Part shown: positions 1 through 12,280 of the stretch, piece by piece
Position numbering within the stretch: position 1 is the stretch's first letter
Layout of the letters: each line of letters starts with the position of its first letter
Assembly: GCA_036435485.1 (NCBI GenBank)
Contig: CM071597.1
Location: 11,215,881 to 11,279,880, forward strand
DNA from: Saposhnikovia divaricata
Taxonomy: Eukaryota; Streptophyta; Magnoliopsida; Apiales; Apiaceae
Direction of reading: 5' to 3'
DNA: 64,000 bases
Notes under the pieces: model-generated
Told to the model about the DNA's origin: nothing
Seen by the model: the letters and a program-made list of their open reading frames with translations, nothing else
The model's database searches: none
Position numbers and translations under genes: made by a program

Positions 1-152
1 TACCTTTTATAAACATCTACTAATATTACAATCACAAATATCTATACTATTATATAAAAAGCCGAAACAATAAAAGAGTTTTGGTATCTGTTTTTTGTTA
101 CTAAGTGAATTTATGTATTTATCCTTCATTATAAAGAAAAATATATATGATA

Positions 153-1228
153 TCTATACTATTAAAACTCCTAAAATAAATAATAACATAATATAATTAA
201 TGGTAAGTAGTCGATTGCCTTTTTTCACATTTACTTTTAATTGAAAATATTACCTTTTATAAACACCTACTAATCTTACAATCATTAATATATACCCGAA
301 AATATCACATCATATTTTTCAATCCTGTTACCTTTTTAATTTAAAACTAATCTTACGATCATTAATATATACCCGAAAATATTACATCATATTTTTCAAT
401 CATTAATAAAAATATATTAAAAATCTGTATACGTTGTTTATAATAAGGAAACATTAGTATAATCCGTAAACATGAGTATATTAAATTATATTAAATTAAA
501 ATTCATTAATTAAAATAATGGTAAAAAGTCGATTGCCTTAATTAAATTATAATTACTATAAACTAATCAATTACCTTTTTCACATAAATCGTATAATCTT
601 TTTAATTTTCACGTTATCTTTCTATTTCTATAGCTAAAATATATTTTTTTTCCAATTATATCACGGGAGGTTCTATTTAATAAAAGAAACTAATAATATT
701 CTAATATTAATAATTAACTGATTTTCTTTTTCAGCTAAAACCTATCATCTTTTATATATTTTCTAACTAAAATCCCTCTTTTAATAGAAATATCACGTAC
801 AATATTAATTTCTTCTTTTCAAAAAACATTACGAGCAATTGTATTTAGTAAAATAACGTAATTAAATTATAAATACTATAAACTAATCAATTACCTTTTT
901 CACCTAAAACATGTTACCATTTTAATTTTTTTAACTAAATCCTCTTTTATTCTAATCATTACACGGGCATTATATTTAATAAAATAAAAGAATTATTTTA
1001 TAATTACTAATAATTAAACGATTATTTTTTTCAACTAAAACCTATCATCTTTCTACATTTTCTGACTAAAATCTCTCCATTTTTAGAAATATCATGGATA
1101 ACATTTATACAACTATTATCAAATCATCTCATATAAAAAATTAATATTTCAAAAAATAATTTAAATTAATACAAAAATTTTTATATAATATTTTAAAAAA
1201 TCCGTGCATCGCACGGGTTTTAAGCTAG
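153..1228 (+). mobile_element. Complete non-autonomous Helitron, 1076 bp
   Basis: The element starts with TCTATACTATTAAAAC directly after an A at 152. It ends with the hairpin CCGTGCATCGCACGG, eight bases, then CTAG, followed by T at 1229. Those are the A|T insertion rule and terminal structure of Helitrons, which leave no target-site duplication. It has no coding capacity. The next bases, from 1229, resume a second copy of the same 5' region without its first bases, so the elements lie head to tail. Confidence 0.75.
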
Positions 1229-3766
1229 TACTATTAAAACTCATAAAATAAATAATAACATAATATAAATTAATGGTAAGTAGTCAATTGCCTTTTTTCA
1301 ATTTACTTTTATTTGAATATATTACCTTTTATTAACACCTAAAAACATCAATCTTCCGATCATTAATATTTCCTTTCGAATTAAAACATTACTTTTTTAA
1401 TTTAAAACTAATCTTATAATCATTAATATATACCCGAATATACATCATGTTTTTCAATTATTAATAAAAAATATTAAAAATATGTATACATTGTTTATAA
1501 TAAAGAAACATTAGCCGAAACATTAAAAAATTTGGCACTTATTTTTTGGTATATGTTTTTTAGTATTTCGTGAATTTACTTATTTAACCTTTATTATAAA
1601 GAAAAATATATACAATATCTATGCTATTAAAACCCCTAAAATAAAAAATAACATAATATAATTATGGTAATTAGTCGATTGTATTTTTCACATTTACTTT
1701 TAGTTGAAGATATTAACTTTTATAAACACCTAAAAACATTTTAAAACTCATAAAATAAATAATAACATAATATAAATTAATGGTAAGTAGTCAATTATCT
1801 TTTTTCACATTTACTTTTAATTGAAGATATTGTCTTTTATTAACACCTAAAAACATCAATCGTATCATATCTTCCAATCATTAATATTTCCATTCGAATT
1901 AAAACACGTTACCTTTTTAATTTAAAACTAATCTTACAATCATTAATATATACCCCGAAAATATAACATCATATTTTTCAATTATTAATAAAATATATTA
2001 GAAATATGTATACATTGTTTATAATAAGAAAACATTAGCAGAAACATTAAAAATTTTGGCACTTATTTTTTTGTATATGTTTTTTAGTATTTCGTAAATT
2101 TACTTATTTAACCTTTATTATAAAGAAAAATATATACTATATCTATACTATTAAAACACATAAAATAAATAATAACATAATATAATTATGGTAATTAATA
2201 TATTGAAGATATTATCTTTTATAAACACCTAAAAACATCGATCATATCATATATTTTAATCATATCATATCAAACAATAATTAATATATACCCAAAAATA
2301 TCACATCATATCTTCTAATCACTAACAAAATATAATAAAAATCCGTATACTACGAATAATGACCATTAAATTTTTAGTAAAAAATCAAAATCGTTAGATC
2401 TAATGATTAAATATATTATATTCAAGGTTCGAATTCTATCAAAAACATATTTATTTTAAAATTTTATAATATAAGTTTTAAACCATGCATATCATTAATT
2501 AAATTTATATTAAATTATTAATATTAAAATAAAATATTGTAAATAAAAATTATATAAAAATATAATTATAACATAAAATAAAATTTGTTACATATCAAAA
2601 AAATTCGTGCATCGCACGGGTTAACATAATATAATAATGGTAAGTAGCCGATTGTCTTTTTTCACATTTACTTTTAATTGAAGATATTACCTTTTATAAA
2701 CACCTAAAAACATCAATCGTATCAAATCTTCCAATCATTAATATTTCCTTTAGAATTAAAACATGTTACCTTTTTAATTTAAAAATAAAAATTAAAAATA
2801 AATTAAAAATAAAATAAATTAAAAATTTATTTTTCAATTATTAATAAAATAAATTAAAAATTTGTATACGTTGTTTATAATAAGGAAACATTAGTATAAT
2901 CCGTAAACATGGAAAAATAAATACATCTAGAATAAATAATAACATAATAACATAATATAATTAATGGTAATTAGTCGAGATATTAGCTTTTATAAACACC
3001 TAAAAACATCAATCGTATCATATATTTCCATCATTAGTATTTCTTCCGAATTAAAATACGTTATAATTAATGGTAATTAGTCGATTAACATTATAAAATT
3101 AATGGTAATTAATCGATTGCCTTTTTCACATTAGTATAATAAAATTAATGGTAATTAGTCGATTGCCTTTTTCACATTTACTTTTAGTTAAACATATTAC
3201 CTTTTATAAACAACTAAAACATCAATCGTATCATATCTTTCAATCATTAATTTTTTTTTTCGAATTAAAACACGTTACCTTTTTTATTTAAAACAAATCT
3301 TGCAATCATTAATATATACCCGAAAATATCAAACCATAATTTTCAAGAAAAATATAACACCTAAAATAAATAATAACATAATATATTTAATGGTAATTAG
3401 TCGATTGCCTTTTTCACATTTAATTTTAGTTGAAGATATTACCTTTTATAAACACATAAAAAGATCAATCGTACATATATTTCAATCATTAATATTTCCT
3501 TTATAATTAAAACACGTTACCTTTTTAATTTACAACAAATCTACAATAATTAATATATACCCGAAAATATCACAGCATATTTCTCAATTATTAATAAAAT
3601 ATATTAAAAATCGTATACGTTGTTTATAATAAGGAAACATTAGTATAATTTATAAACATGAGTATGTTAAATTATATTAAATTAAAATTAAAAAATTTAT
3701 TAAAATAATAATTATATAAAAACATAACTATAATATTAAATAAAATTTATAATATAATATAAGAAA

Positions 3767-3794
3767 CCCGTGCATTGCACGGGTTATAAGCTAG
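3767..3794 (+). mobile_element. Helitron 3' terminus (hairpin plus CTAG)
   Basis: The hairpin CCCGTGCATTGCACGGG is followed by seven bases, CTAG and T. It closes the outer copies of the Helitron array. A possible partner 5' end is the TC at 2142. Confidence 0.7.
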
Positions 3795-3823
3795 TTATAT
3801 AAAATAACGATTATGTAAAATTT

Positions 3824-4301
3824 GTTGAATCTGTAAGGAATTATACTTCAAAGGAGTTGGCTATAATGATTGGCTATATTTTAAAAATAGTAAGTTATAA
3901 ATATTTCAGTTGTTAAATATAGAATATATTTTTTCAAATATGGTAATAGATGATGTGGAGTTTTCTTACAGGTCTCTAGCGATTCGACAAATATAGCCAA
4001 TATGTAGGGGTTATCTATAATTTTAGATAACAGGAATGGACCATTGGAAATGTAATTATTTTACATATTCTTTAAAATATTTAATTATGGTATGTAATAC
4101 ACATTTTTAGCTAAGGGTTTTCAACGATTGGAGATGCTATAAAGACCTGTAGCATACCTGTAGCAAAATTACACGTCTATTACCATATTAAAAGAATACA
4201 TTCTATTTATAACAACTTGAAATAATAATAAAATACTATTTTTAAATTATAGCCAACTATTATAGCCAACACCGTTGGAGTACAAAACCTTACAGGTTCA
4301 G
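3824..4301. mobile_element. Fold-back MITE-like element
   Basis: The left end (about 3824-3886) and the reverse complement of the right end (about 4241-4301) match over roughly 60 bp, sharing CTGTAAGG and GTTGGCTATAAT followed by TTGGCTATA. Part of the interior (ACAGGTCT near 3972 and near 4150) is also inverted. No ORF is present. The superfamily is uncertain because the outer ends are not cleanly defined. Confidence 0.55.
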
Positions 4302-4312
4302 CAAATACCTTA

Positions 4313-4628
4313 GAGCATCTCCAAGGGGAGAGACCCCTTACTTATATTATCTAAGTGGCATCTATGTGTCATCTATGTGGCACCTTTTAGATAATATCTA
4401 TAAATTGAGGTACTCCAACCTTCTTTCCCCTTAGCAAAAAATATAGATAATCATATTTGGTCTTCTATATTTGTTGAACCCATAAACCTCTTATGTATAA
4501 TTTTACATAATTATAATTATAGATAACCCCATTGGAGTACATATACCTCCTCTTAGCTAAAATTTTACATATTTAATATAAATAATCATTTTAGCTAACA
4601 ATTTTACATTTCACCCTTGGAGATGCTC
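4313..4628. mobile_element. PIF/Harbinger (Tourist-like) MITE, 316 bp
   Basis: The terminal inverted repeats are 15 bp and perfect (GAGCATCTCCAAGGG at the left, its reverse complement at the right). They are flanked by TTA at 4310-4312 and 4629-4631, the 3-bp target-site duplication of this superfamily. The element interrupts a related fold-back sequence: ACAGGTTCAGCAAAT occurs on both sides. The rest of that interrupted unit ends near 4686 with GGAAATGCTC. Confidence 0.7.
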
Positions 4629-4691
4629 TTACAGGTTCAGCAAATATTATTTTAGCCAACCATTTTTAGCCCCGTTGGAAATGCTCATTAA

Positions 4692-5146
4692 TATAGACTG
4701 TACACAATAAAAATTATGATAAGAATCTTTCGTAAAGATCTATTTTGCCTACAAAAAGTGATACTTACGTATATTATAATGGCTTAATTATATGAACCCA
4801 TATCTGAGGACAAATATATGATAGATAGAAGATGTGAAATCATGTGAGCATCTTGCCTAAATATGTCACAACTCACAAAGATCTTTGCTCCTCCAACCAA
4901 ATTTGATTTTTTGTTTATGTTTTTGTGTATTCACATGTCATGTTTATTAACTCCGAACTTGTTGTTTTTTGGTCATTCACATCTATGCTTGTTGTCCCTT
5001 TCATGAAAAAATTAAGCAAATTTGCTCTATCCTCTTTCTTTTTTAATCCTATAAAGTAGGACTGTAGGAGTAGCTAATTAGCTGTACCCAACATTATTAC
5101 TATATTTTTGACTAATGCAACTAAACGCGTCATTTGGGCCACTAAA
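4692..5146. other. Intergenic, no recognised feature
   Basis: AT-rich DNA with no long ORF, no tRNA-like fold and no terminal repeat that I could identify. Confidence 0.5.
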
Positions 5147-5196
5147 CACTTCATACTGTTCGTCAAAAAAAAAAAAAAAACACTTCATACTGTTCG
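5147..5196 (+). mobile_element. Poly(A)-only retroposition scar
   Basis: A perfect 16-bp direct repeat, CACTTCATACTGTTCG (5147-5162 and 5181-5196), flanks only TC plus a run of 16 A. A long direct repeat around a bare poly(A) tail is what target-primed reverse transcription leaves when the insert is truncated almost at its 3' end. The source RNA cannot be identified. Confidence 0.55.
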
Positions 5197-5242
5197 GACT
5201 GTCAGTTTCATTTTTGAACATTTAGTTTTTCTTAACGAGTTA

Positions 5243-5630
5243 GCATTTTCAATGGAACAAATTTTTTAGCTAAAATTTTAAATAACTTATCAAAATTAAA
5301 AATTATACATAATGTTAAAAATTCATTACTCCAATGGAACATTTTTCTTATCTAAAATTTTAGTCAATTAATCTATATTTTTTCAATATTGACCATATTT
5401 GTTAAAGCTCTACAGTCACAGATATGTAATAAGTGCCACATCATTTCCCGCCCGTTTTCTTCTCATAATTTGAGCAAAAAAATTAATAATAATACCTTTT
5501 TTGAAATATAATAAACCATTATAGCTAATCCATATTGGAGCAAAATGCCCTACAGGTTCGGTAAATTTTAGTCAAATATTATTTTTTTTGAAATTTAGTC
5601 AATCAACTTAGCCAATACCTTTGGAAATGC
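5243..5630. mobile_element. Degenerate MITE-like repeat
   Basis: It opens with GCATTTTCAATGG and closes with CCTTTGGAAATGC, an imperfect inverted repeat. The interior shares TTTAGCTAAAATTT-type blocks and ACAGGTTCGGTAAAT with the MITE-like sequences near 4300 and 4630. No ORF and no clear target-site duplication. Confidence 0.4.
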
Positions 5631-5893
5631 TCCAAGTGGATCTATTTTACAAATGAGTATCTATTTTTATAAATTTTGTAATAAACTTTGAATTCAAAAT
5701 TTGTGATAATAAAAGATAAATTTTTATCACTTAAATTATCTTGTGCTTTATATTTAGTCCTCTTAATTATTTTGATGTTGTATTACATTTATTATTAGAG
5801 TAATGCTAGAGACCCCAAAATGGATTCCAAATTTGTTCCCAAATGCCAAGTGTCTTGTTTTAATTGGTATTCTTGATATGAATGCAGGGGATC

Positions 5894-5978
<85 letters not shown>

Positions 5979-5979
5979 T
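5894..5979. repeat. (ATT)n microsatellite
   Basis: Almost uninterrupted ATT/TTA trinucleotide repeat with one phase slip near 5938. Open reading frames across it on both strands are low-complexity artefacts. Confidence 0.9.
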
Positions 5980-7002
5980 CCAATCAAACATTGTCACCTA
6001 ATCATTTGGTATCCAATTTGGAAATACTTTTGGGAACTATAACATTTTTTTTATTATTAATACAAGAGAAGAAAAATGAAAATTTATTTGAACATAACCG
6101 AAGTCAAAGTCCGTTATAGACGAGTACTTATCTCCTTCTCTTTCTAATAATGGTTTATTCATTGACCCAGTAAGCACTAGCAGTAGGACCAGTAATAAGA
6201 AAATATCTACCAGGAGATTATAAGAAATCCGATCAGTACATTTTTAGTGATCGAAATTGATGGATTTTTGCTTAAAATAATAAAAATGTAGAACATTTTA
6301 TCTTTTCATTCAAATATAGGAACAAAGTGTAATTTTTTTTTAAAAAAAATGTATTAAATAGAGTTTCCTGTAAAAGTTTGAAAACTAAAATTTCTTTTAA
6401 TGTACATATTTTTTCTATTTTAATGGTATGTAATTCTTTGTATAAGGGTTATAATTGAACTCTTAATTTTTGTTTTTGTCAATTTTTCTAGGGAGTGGGA
6501 AATTTTTTGAGTCATGAACAGTTAAGATGACCATGAATCATTTTCTTGTGGTCAATCAAACATGAAAAGACCACATTAGTGGAAAAGCAGTTCGATAAGA
6601 TGATCAGTCTTTCTTAAACTGGACCCGTTAGTAGGCCCACTACATGGGTCCATCTCGCCCACAAAGGTGTCACATTCATATATTAACATTTCTAATCCTT
6701 CTATATTAATTTTAATTTTTAATATAAGGGTAGCAAATAGCAATATAACAAAAGAAATAACTTGCCTCTATTTGGTTAATATATGTCGATTTAGTATAAT
6801 TAAAAAAAAAAAATTCAACTAGTACAAATTGCATCTCATATCATTTATCATGCAATAAGATGTTGTGACATAATTTATCCTATATTTATAATCTAAAAAT
6901 ATTTATATTCATGATAAATTAAATCGCCAATTAAAACTCAAAACAAACTCTCTCTAAATTATTTACTTAAAAATCATATTTCAAAATTACTTTTTAACTA
7001 AG
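5980..7002. other. Intergenic, no recognised feature
   Basis: AT-rich spacer without a supportable ORF, RNA gene or bounded repeat. Confidence 0.5.
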
Positions 7003-7015
7003 AATTGCAACTCTC

Positions 7016-7242
7016 GCCAACAACATGTTGGTGCAGTGGTTGAGCCACTGGCCTCCTTTGAAGGAGGTCAGGGGTTCGACTCCTGCGTGTGCGTGTGAGT
7101 TTCTTAGTTTGTATTAGGTTTCCTTTATGTATTTGTATTTCTGTATTTGTAATGGCCGGGGATCCTTCGGAAATAGCTAGGGGCATGGTCTGCGTACAGC
7201 TACCCTGCTCAGACACCTTATAACTGAGTAAGCTAAGTTTTT
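7016..7242 (+). mobile_element. tRNA-derived SINE with Angio-domain-like 3' part
   Basis: The head has a pol III A box (GTGCAGTGGTTGAGCC) and a B box (GGGTTCGACTCC). The 3' body carries GGGGCATGGTCTGCGTACA and CTACCCTGCTCAGAC, close to the conserved 3' domain of plant Au/Angio-domain SINEs. A short T-rich tail ends the copy. The target-site duplication AATTGCAACTCTC is exact at 7003-7015 and 7243-7255. The copy looks full length and its perfect duplication suggests a fairly recent insertion, upstream of the DUF620 gene and in the same orientation. Confidence 0.8.
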
Positions 7243-7262
7243 AATTGCAACTCTCTCTCTCA

Positions 7263-7755
7263 GGCCCTGTTTGGCTAACCATATAAGTTAGCTTATATGG
7301 CCAAAGTCCGTTTCAACTTATTTTGTAGTGTTTGGCAAAATAAGTGAACGAGCTTATTAACCACTTATATGGGATAAGTTGAATGTTAAGAAATTCGAAC
7401 ATTCAACTTTCAACTTATTCTTATTTCTCGATATACGAAATATTCTTATCCTTTAAATCTTCAAAATCATATATATTTTGAGTCGTTCATTAAAAAATTG
7501 ATATGTATATATCAAATTTCTCTACTCATCGAGATCTATCCATTGATATCCACTTATATATATTAAAAAACAAATATTTTGAAAATATTTAAAAAAGTTA
7601 ACTTATAAGTTCTGATTTACCAAACACTCTACTGACTTATAATTTCTGATTTACCAAACACTCTGTTGACTTATAAGATCTGATTTACTTATCACTTATA
7701 TGACACTTATCACTTTAAGCTATAAGTTACTTATTTTAAGGTAAGCCAAACGGGC
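7263..7755. mobile_element. hAT-like MITE next to the DUF620 promoter
   Basis: The terminal inverted repeats are GCCCTGTTTGGCTAACC at the left and, reading inward, GCCCGTTTGGCTTACC at the right. Subterminal ATAAGT/ACTTAT repeats occur in both orientations. No ORF. An exact 8-bp target duplication was not found, so hAT membership rests on the terminal motif. The right end lies about 6 bp upstream of the TATA box of the DUF620 gene. Confidence 0.65.
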
Positions 7756-7761
7756 ACACAT

Positions 7762-7769
7762 TATATATA
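7762..7769 (+). promoter_or_regulatory. TATA box of the DUF620 gene
   Basis: TATATATA sits about 290 bp upstream of the start codon and just before a pyrimidine-rich leader, a normal plant core-promoter layout. Confidence 0.5.
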
Positions 7770-7828
7770 CTCATTCTCTCAAATTTGCACTGCTTGTTTT
7801 ACAGCTTATTCATCTCTGTCGAAAACAT

Positions 7829-7832
<4 letters not shown>

Positions 7833-7867
<35 letters not shown>
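7833..7867 (+). repeat. (CT)n tract in the predicted 5' UTR
   Basis: About 17 CT repeats lie between the TATA box and the start codon. CT-rich leaders are common in plant genes and are length-variable. Confidence 0.8.
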
Positions 7868-7868
<1 letters not shown>

Positions 7869-8049
7869 CCCACTTTCAGTTACAAAACTACAAAGCTCAC
7901 TTCACTTCCCTCCATATACCATGAAAACACCTACATTTTATTCCCAACTACACCCTTCTACATCTTCTCTCTAAGCACCTCCTCTACACACACGCACACA
8001 TTTACACACACTCAAATTACAAATTAGGGTTTCTAAAAATTCAAACAAA

Positions 8050-10015
8050 ATGGACAGAAAACAGGGGTTCTTCTCAAACTTAAAAGACGAAGTGATCCGA
8101 AGCTTATCACCAGCAAGGTCACGCTCAAAAAGTCCGGGTCGGGTCGGATCATCCGGTTTGTTCGGAATCCGAAAAAGCAACCCGAATCAAACCGGGTTTG
8201 TCAATTCGGATCAAATAATATGTAGATCCGGGAGTTTTAGACCGGGTGTGGGAGAGACATTGACGCCATTGAAAGAAGGTCCGGATCTTGATGGTGGAGA
8301 AATGGGGGATTCTAAACGGGTCGGGTTGGGTCAGTGGATGATGGGTCAACTCTCTCGGACCCCATCTATGAACCCGAATGTACAAAAACGGTCTGATCTG
8401 AGATTGTTGCTTGGTGTTATGGGGGCCCCACTTGCTCCTGTCCACGTCGGCACTGACCCTTTGCCTCATCTTAGCATCAAAGACACTCCCATTGTATGTA
8501 TTTTGTGTAACTCTCTTTTTTATTTACATTTTGTGGAAATTTATATTTATTTTTGTGTTTTTATTTTGTGGGGTGTGATTAATTATTTAATTTGGTGTCT
8601 TTTTGAATTAATTGTGAATATAGTAGGCGGTTTGAATTGGGTTTGATTTGAAAGTGTCATTAGTTGTTGGAATTGTGTGATTTTGATTGTTTGATAGTTG
8701 AGTATGATATTATATTTTTTTCGGGTCGTTTTCGATATTAGTAGATACTATTTATTAAAGGTTTGGTGAAGATTTTTTAATTACTAATGTTAAATTCTAC
8801 ATTTGCGGTAAAATCGAATAGCAAAGATTAGATTATACCAAATTTGGTGTTTGTGAGGTTTAAATGCTGTTAATTTGATGTTGAGTACTGCATTTGTAGT
8901 GATTTGGATTTTAAGTTTTTATGGGGTGGTGGTGGTTGTAGGAAACTTCGTCGGCTCAGTACATACTGCAGCAGTATACTGCTGCATCAGGAGGACAGAA
9001 GCTACAGAACTCGATAAAAAATGCTTATGCTATGGGGAAGGTGAAGATGTTAGCTTCTGAGTTTGAAACTGCTACACGAACTATGAAGAACAAGAATGCT
9101 AGTAGAGATGCTGAGTCGGGTGGGTTTGTGCTCTGGCAGATGAATCCGGATATGTGGTATGTTGAGCTTGCAGTTGGGGCTAGTAAGGTTCATGCAGGTT
9201 GTAATGGGAAGCTTGTATGGAGGCATACTCCTTGGCTTGGAACTCATACTGCGAAAGGTCCGGTTAGACCTTTGCGTCGTGCACTACAGGTAAATCCCTG
9301 CTTTTGTTTTGTTGATTATTGTTTAAGCCTTACGGGGTTTTTATCTGTTGTTGGTCGTCTTTTCGATGACAAACATGAGATTTAATGTTGTACATTGCAG
9401 GGTCTAGATCCGAGAACGACTGCTAGTATGTTTGCTGATGCAAAGTGCATCGGAGAGAAGAAGATTAATGGGGAGGACTGTTTCATCTTAAAGATTTGTG
9501 CTGATCCCAAGACATTGAAGGCGAGAAGTGAAGGTCCTGCAGAGATCATAAGGCATGTTCTATTTGGCTACTTCAGCCAGAAGTCAGGGCTACTTATTCA
9601 CATGGAGGATTCTCATCTTACACGTATCCAATCTAGTGGCGGTGATGCAGTTTACTGGGAAACTACTATTAATTCCTACCTGGATGATTATCGGTCTGTG
9701 GAAGGTATTATGATTGCCCATTCTGGTCGTTCTGTGGTGACTTTATTCAGGTTTGGAGAAGTAGCAATGAGCCATACAAAAACTAGAATGGAAGAAGCTT
9801 GGACGATTGAAGAAGTAGCATTCAACGTTCCTGGCTTGTCCTTGGACTGTTTTATTCCCCCAGCTGACTTAAGATCAGGGTCTGTTAGCGAGACTCGGGA
9901 ATATTCTCAAGATGGAAGGGGAAATAATGCAATGGCCCTCTCAGCTCATCGGGCAAAGGTAGCAGCGATTGAGACAACGGATGGTACTGAAATGGTTTGG
10001 AAGGTTGAAGTCTAA
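8050..10015 (+). CDS. DUF620-family protein, 3 exons, 468 aa
   Basis: Exons 8050-8493, 8942-9289 and 9401-10015 join in phase 0 through GT-AG introns of 448 and 111 bp. The N-terminus (MDRKQGFFSNLK, then an SPARSRSKSPGR basic/serine stretch) and the conserved body match the plant DUF620 family: HLSIKDTP before the first intron, ETSSAQYILQQY after it, then FVLWQMNPDMWYVELAVG, CNGKLVWRHTPWLG, GLDPRTTASMF, NGEDCFILK, GDAVYWETTIN, AHSGRSVVTLFRFGE and VPGLSLDCFIPPADLRSGS. The product ends MVWKVEV. No signal peptide or membrane segment is evident. The biochemical function of the family is not established. The start is the first ATG after the leader and matches the family N-terminus. No disabling mutation is seen. 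Confidence 0.93.
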
Positions 10016-12280
10016 CCAAAGGGCGGGATAAAAATAATTAGGACAATTGTTTATATGGTTAGGTAGCTTATGATTGACTAACACATGATACAGAGAGAAG
10101 TTAGTTTTATTAAAGGTAATTTAGCTGGCTTAGCCTCTATTATCTGTAAATAGAGCATAATCGGTTCATGGGTATTCCTAAGCCTAGGTGGATCTTTATA
10201 CTCTTCCCTGCAGAAGCCAACTAAGGTGTTGGAGCTTGTTTCACCGGATGAAGCAAATGGAGGTTATATTTTTTCGTTTACCTTCCATCATACCATGAAC
10301 ATGAAGGAAGGTGGTGAAGCTTCTGGCGAAGCCGTCAATCACTGTACTATTTTTTTCCCTACAACGAGGACGCCTTTGCTGCGGCATGGTCGACGCTAGT
10401 AGTTTTTAGTACATCTTTTTCTACTTGTGTTTGTTTGTTAGTTCTGGTATGTTCATTTTATTGATCAATGATCAATATAGGAAGTCTGATATTTTCTGGT
10501 TTAACATGGATCATGGTTAGGCTATCTGTGAGAGATGGTTATGGTACTTGCGTTTGTTTTTTATATGATTAATTTGATTTATCTCCTGTATTTAAAATGT
10601 CATCTGGTACAGGCCTGCACTCTGGTACTTTGGCATCTAGTCTGTACTGCCAGACAAGAACTGTAAACAAGACTTGCTGTTGAATCAAATCTAAATATTG
10701 ACTGCTATAAATGTCTTCTGGAATGATATTAAAGCTGAATCTATTGTTGTGTAAGCTATTACTGCTGTTTCAGTAATCTTTCCTAGCTGGGGATGTTATC
10801 CTTTTCTTGGTTTGCCAAAGAAGATAGCATAATAGGGCAACTTGTTCAATGGAAATATTCTTTTGGGGTTGCTCTTCTTTCTTTGGAAATTGCCTTACCA
10901 AATACTTTAAATTATATAAATACATGTGTGTGTGTGTGATTCCACTATTGCTGAAGCCTGAAGGCCATGCTTGAAGGCACTACAGTATAAAATTAACCAT
11001 AAAAGACATTGGTGGCCCTGCAGAAAAAGCACGAGGGAGAAACATGATGGTGCAAGCACGGGAAAAAAGCAAAATTTTGCATCTACTCATCTTTTTCAGT
11101 ATTCTTGCTTTAGGAATGTAACTGTCAATACAAAATTAAAATCAAACCAAACACGTGAAGGGCGAAATTTATGGAATACAGAAACGTTTCAGTACAAAAA
11201 ATGTAATGTGAGCTGATCTTCTGTTTAAAGTTAATTCAGGATTTTGTTTAAAAATTAGCATGCAAATCAAAGAACAAATACTGATTAAATGTCATCAAGT
11301 CATGATAAATTAAGCACCGGATTCAAACCATTATCCCCTAATCCCTTTTACTACATTTTTCATTATAAAATTTTAATTATAATACCCGAGTCTAAAACAG
11401 TAAGCAACTAAACAATTTGACGATAGCACACCCATCGTCTTCTTGGCTCACTTGTAAACTAGGCGAAATCGTGAAACCCTTCTCCTTGGCTCACTTGGAA
11501 ACTAGGATTCCATTGATGCTGATGAAATTATATTTACAATAACATAAACGTCTATACTCACACACACGTACACATGTTGACCCTATTGTTTAAATTTGAA
11601 ACTTCTTTTGGGGGGAGGGTTCCAAATATTTAACTACTTTTAGCGATAATTACCTTGACTTTCTAGTTTGTACCAATGAAAAACTTGTTAATTTCTGTTT
11701 GGACGTGCAATAAGATGCATCGAGGTCCTAAAGTAAATGTCGAAGTCCACAAAGTAGATATATAATTTATGGTACAACGTTTATAAAATTGTCGGCAAAG
11801 AGGTAAAAGGCCAGGCTCCTAACAAAGCCTAAATGCAAGCATTTACTACTAGTCTACAGAGTACAACATCAAACTCAAATTCATCAACCAATAAATAATG
11901 CCAGTGCCGTGCGGAAAAAATCGACCATTCAGTAGTTGACTCTAACGCAACTTAAAGGCCTTCAGTCAATTCTATTACTTGTGTTCTGTCGGGCAGAGTT
12001 AAGAAAAACAAATTGCATATAAATTACGTAAAATTATCGAATGACGATCATAAATATTTAAAAAATTTCGAGATAATAACAGATTTACGAAAATAACGAG
12101 TTTAAGGTTCGAGTTTTAATCGTAAAAAAATTACATTCCAATATAAAGTGAATTGAATCTAACCAAACGGTTGTTACAATTCCTTCGAGTCTTCGACCTC
12201 CGGCTAGTAATCAATAGATGGTTCTTGCATAAACGTAGTACATTCAATAATATACTTCCCCTTTTTCATGCTATTTAGAA
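10016..12280. other. DUF620 3' UTR and intergenic spacer
   Basis: The first few hundred bases are probably 3' UTR; no single polyadenylation site can be picked. A short TG repeat lies near 10924-10938. The ORF-like stretch near 10971-11216 has no family resemblance. Nothing else is recognised. Confidence 0.5.

Larger units (their letters stand above)
1..3794 (+). mobile_element. Array of small non-autonomous Helitrons
   Basis: This AT-rich, gene-free block holds repeated Helitron termini. 5' ends reading TCTATACTATTA or close variants, preceded by A, lie at 41, 153, 1618 and 2142. 3' ends made of a GC-rich hairpin (CCGTGCATCGCACGG type) lie at 1202-1216, 2604-2620 and 3767-3783. The first and third hairpins are followed by CTAG and T, the rolling-circle 3' signature; the middle one has lost its CTAG. 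About 100 bp of similar flank (61-152, 1514-1617, 2037-2141) precedes three of the 5' ends, so flank and element were duplicated together. No Rep/helicase ORF is visible. Confidence 0.75.

Noticed and set aside
5795..6042. ORFs rich in Leu/Tyr or Asn/Ile
   Set aside because: Translations of the ATT microsatellite.
7016..7090. Functional tRNA gene
   Set aside because: The A and B boxes are present, but the sequence does not fold as a full cloverleaf and continues into a SINE body with an exact target duplication.
8149..8469. Minus-strand ORF inside DUF620 exon 1
   Set aside because: Shadow of a strongly supported exon on the plus strand.
10971..11216. Small ORF of 81 codons downstream of the DUF620 gene
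   Set aside because: Composition typical of random AT-rich DNA, no recognisable family, no promoter.
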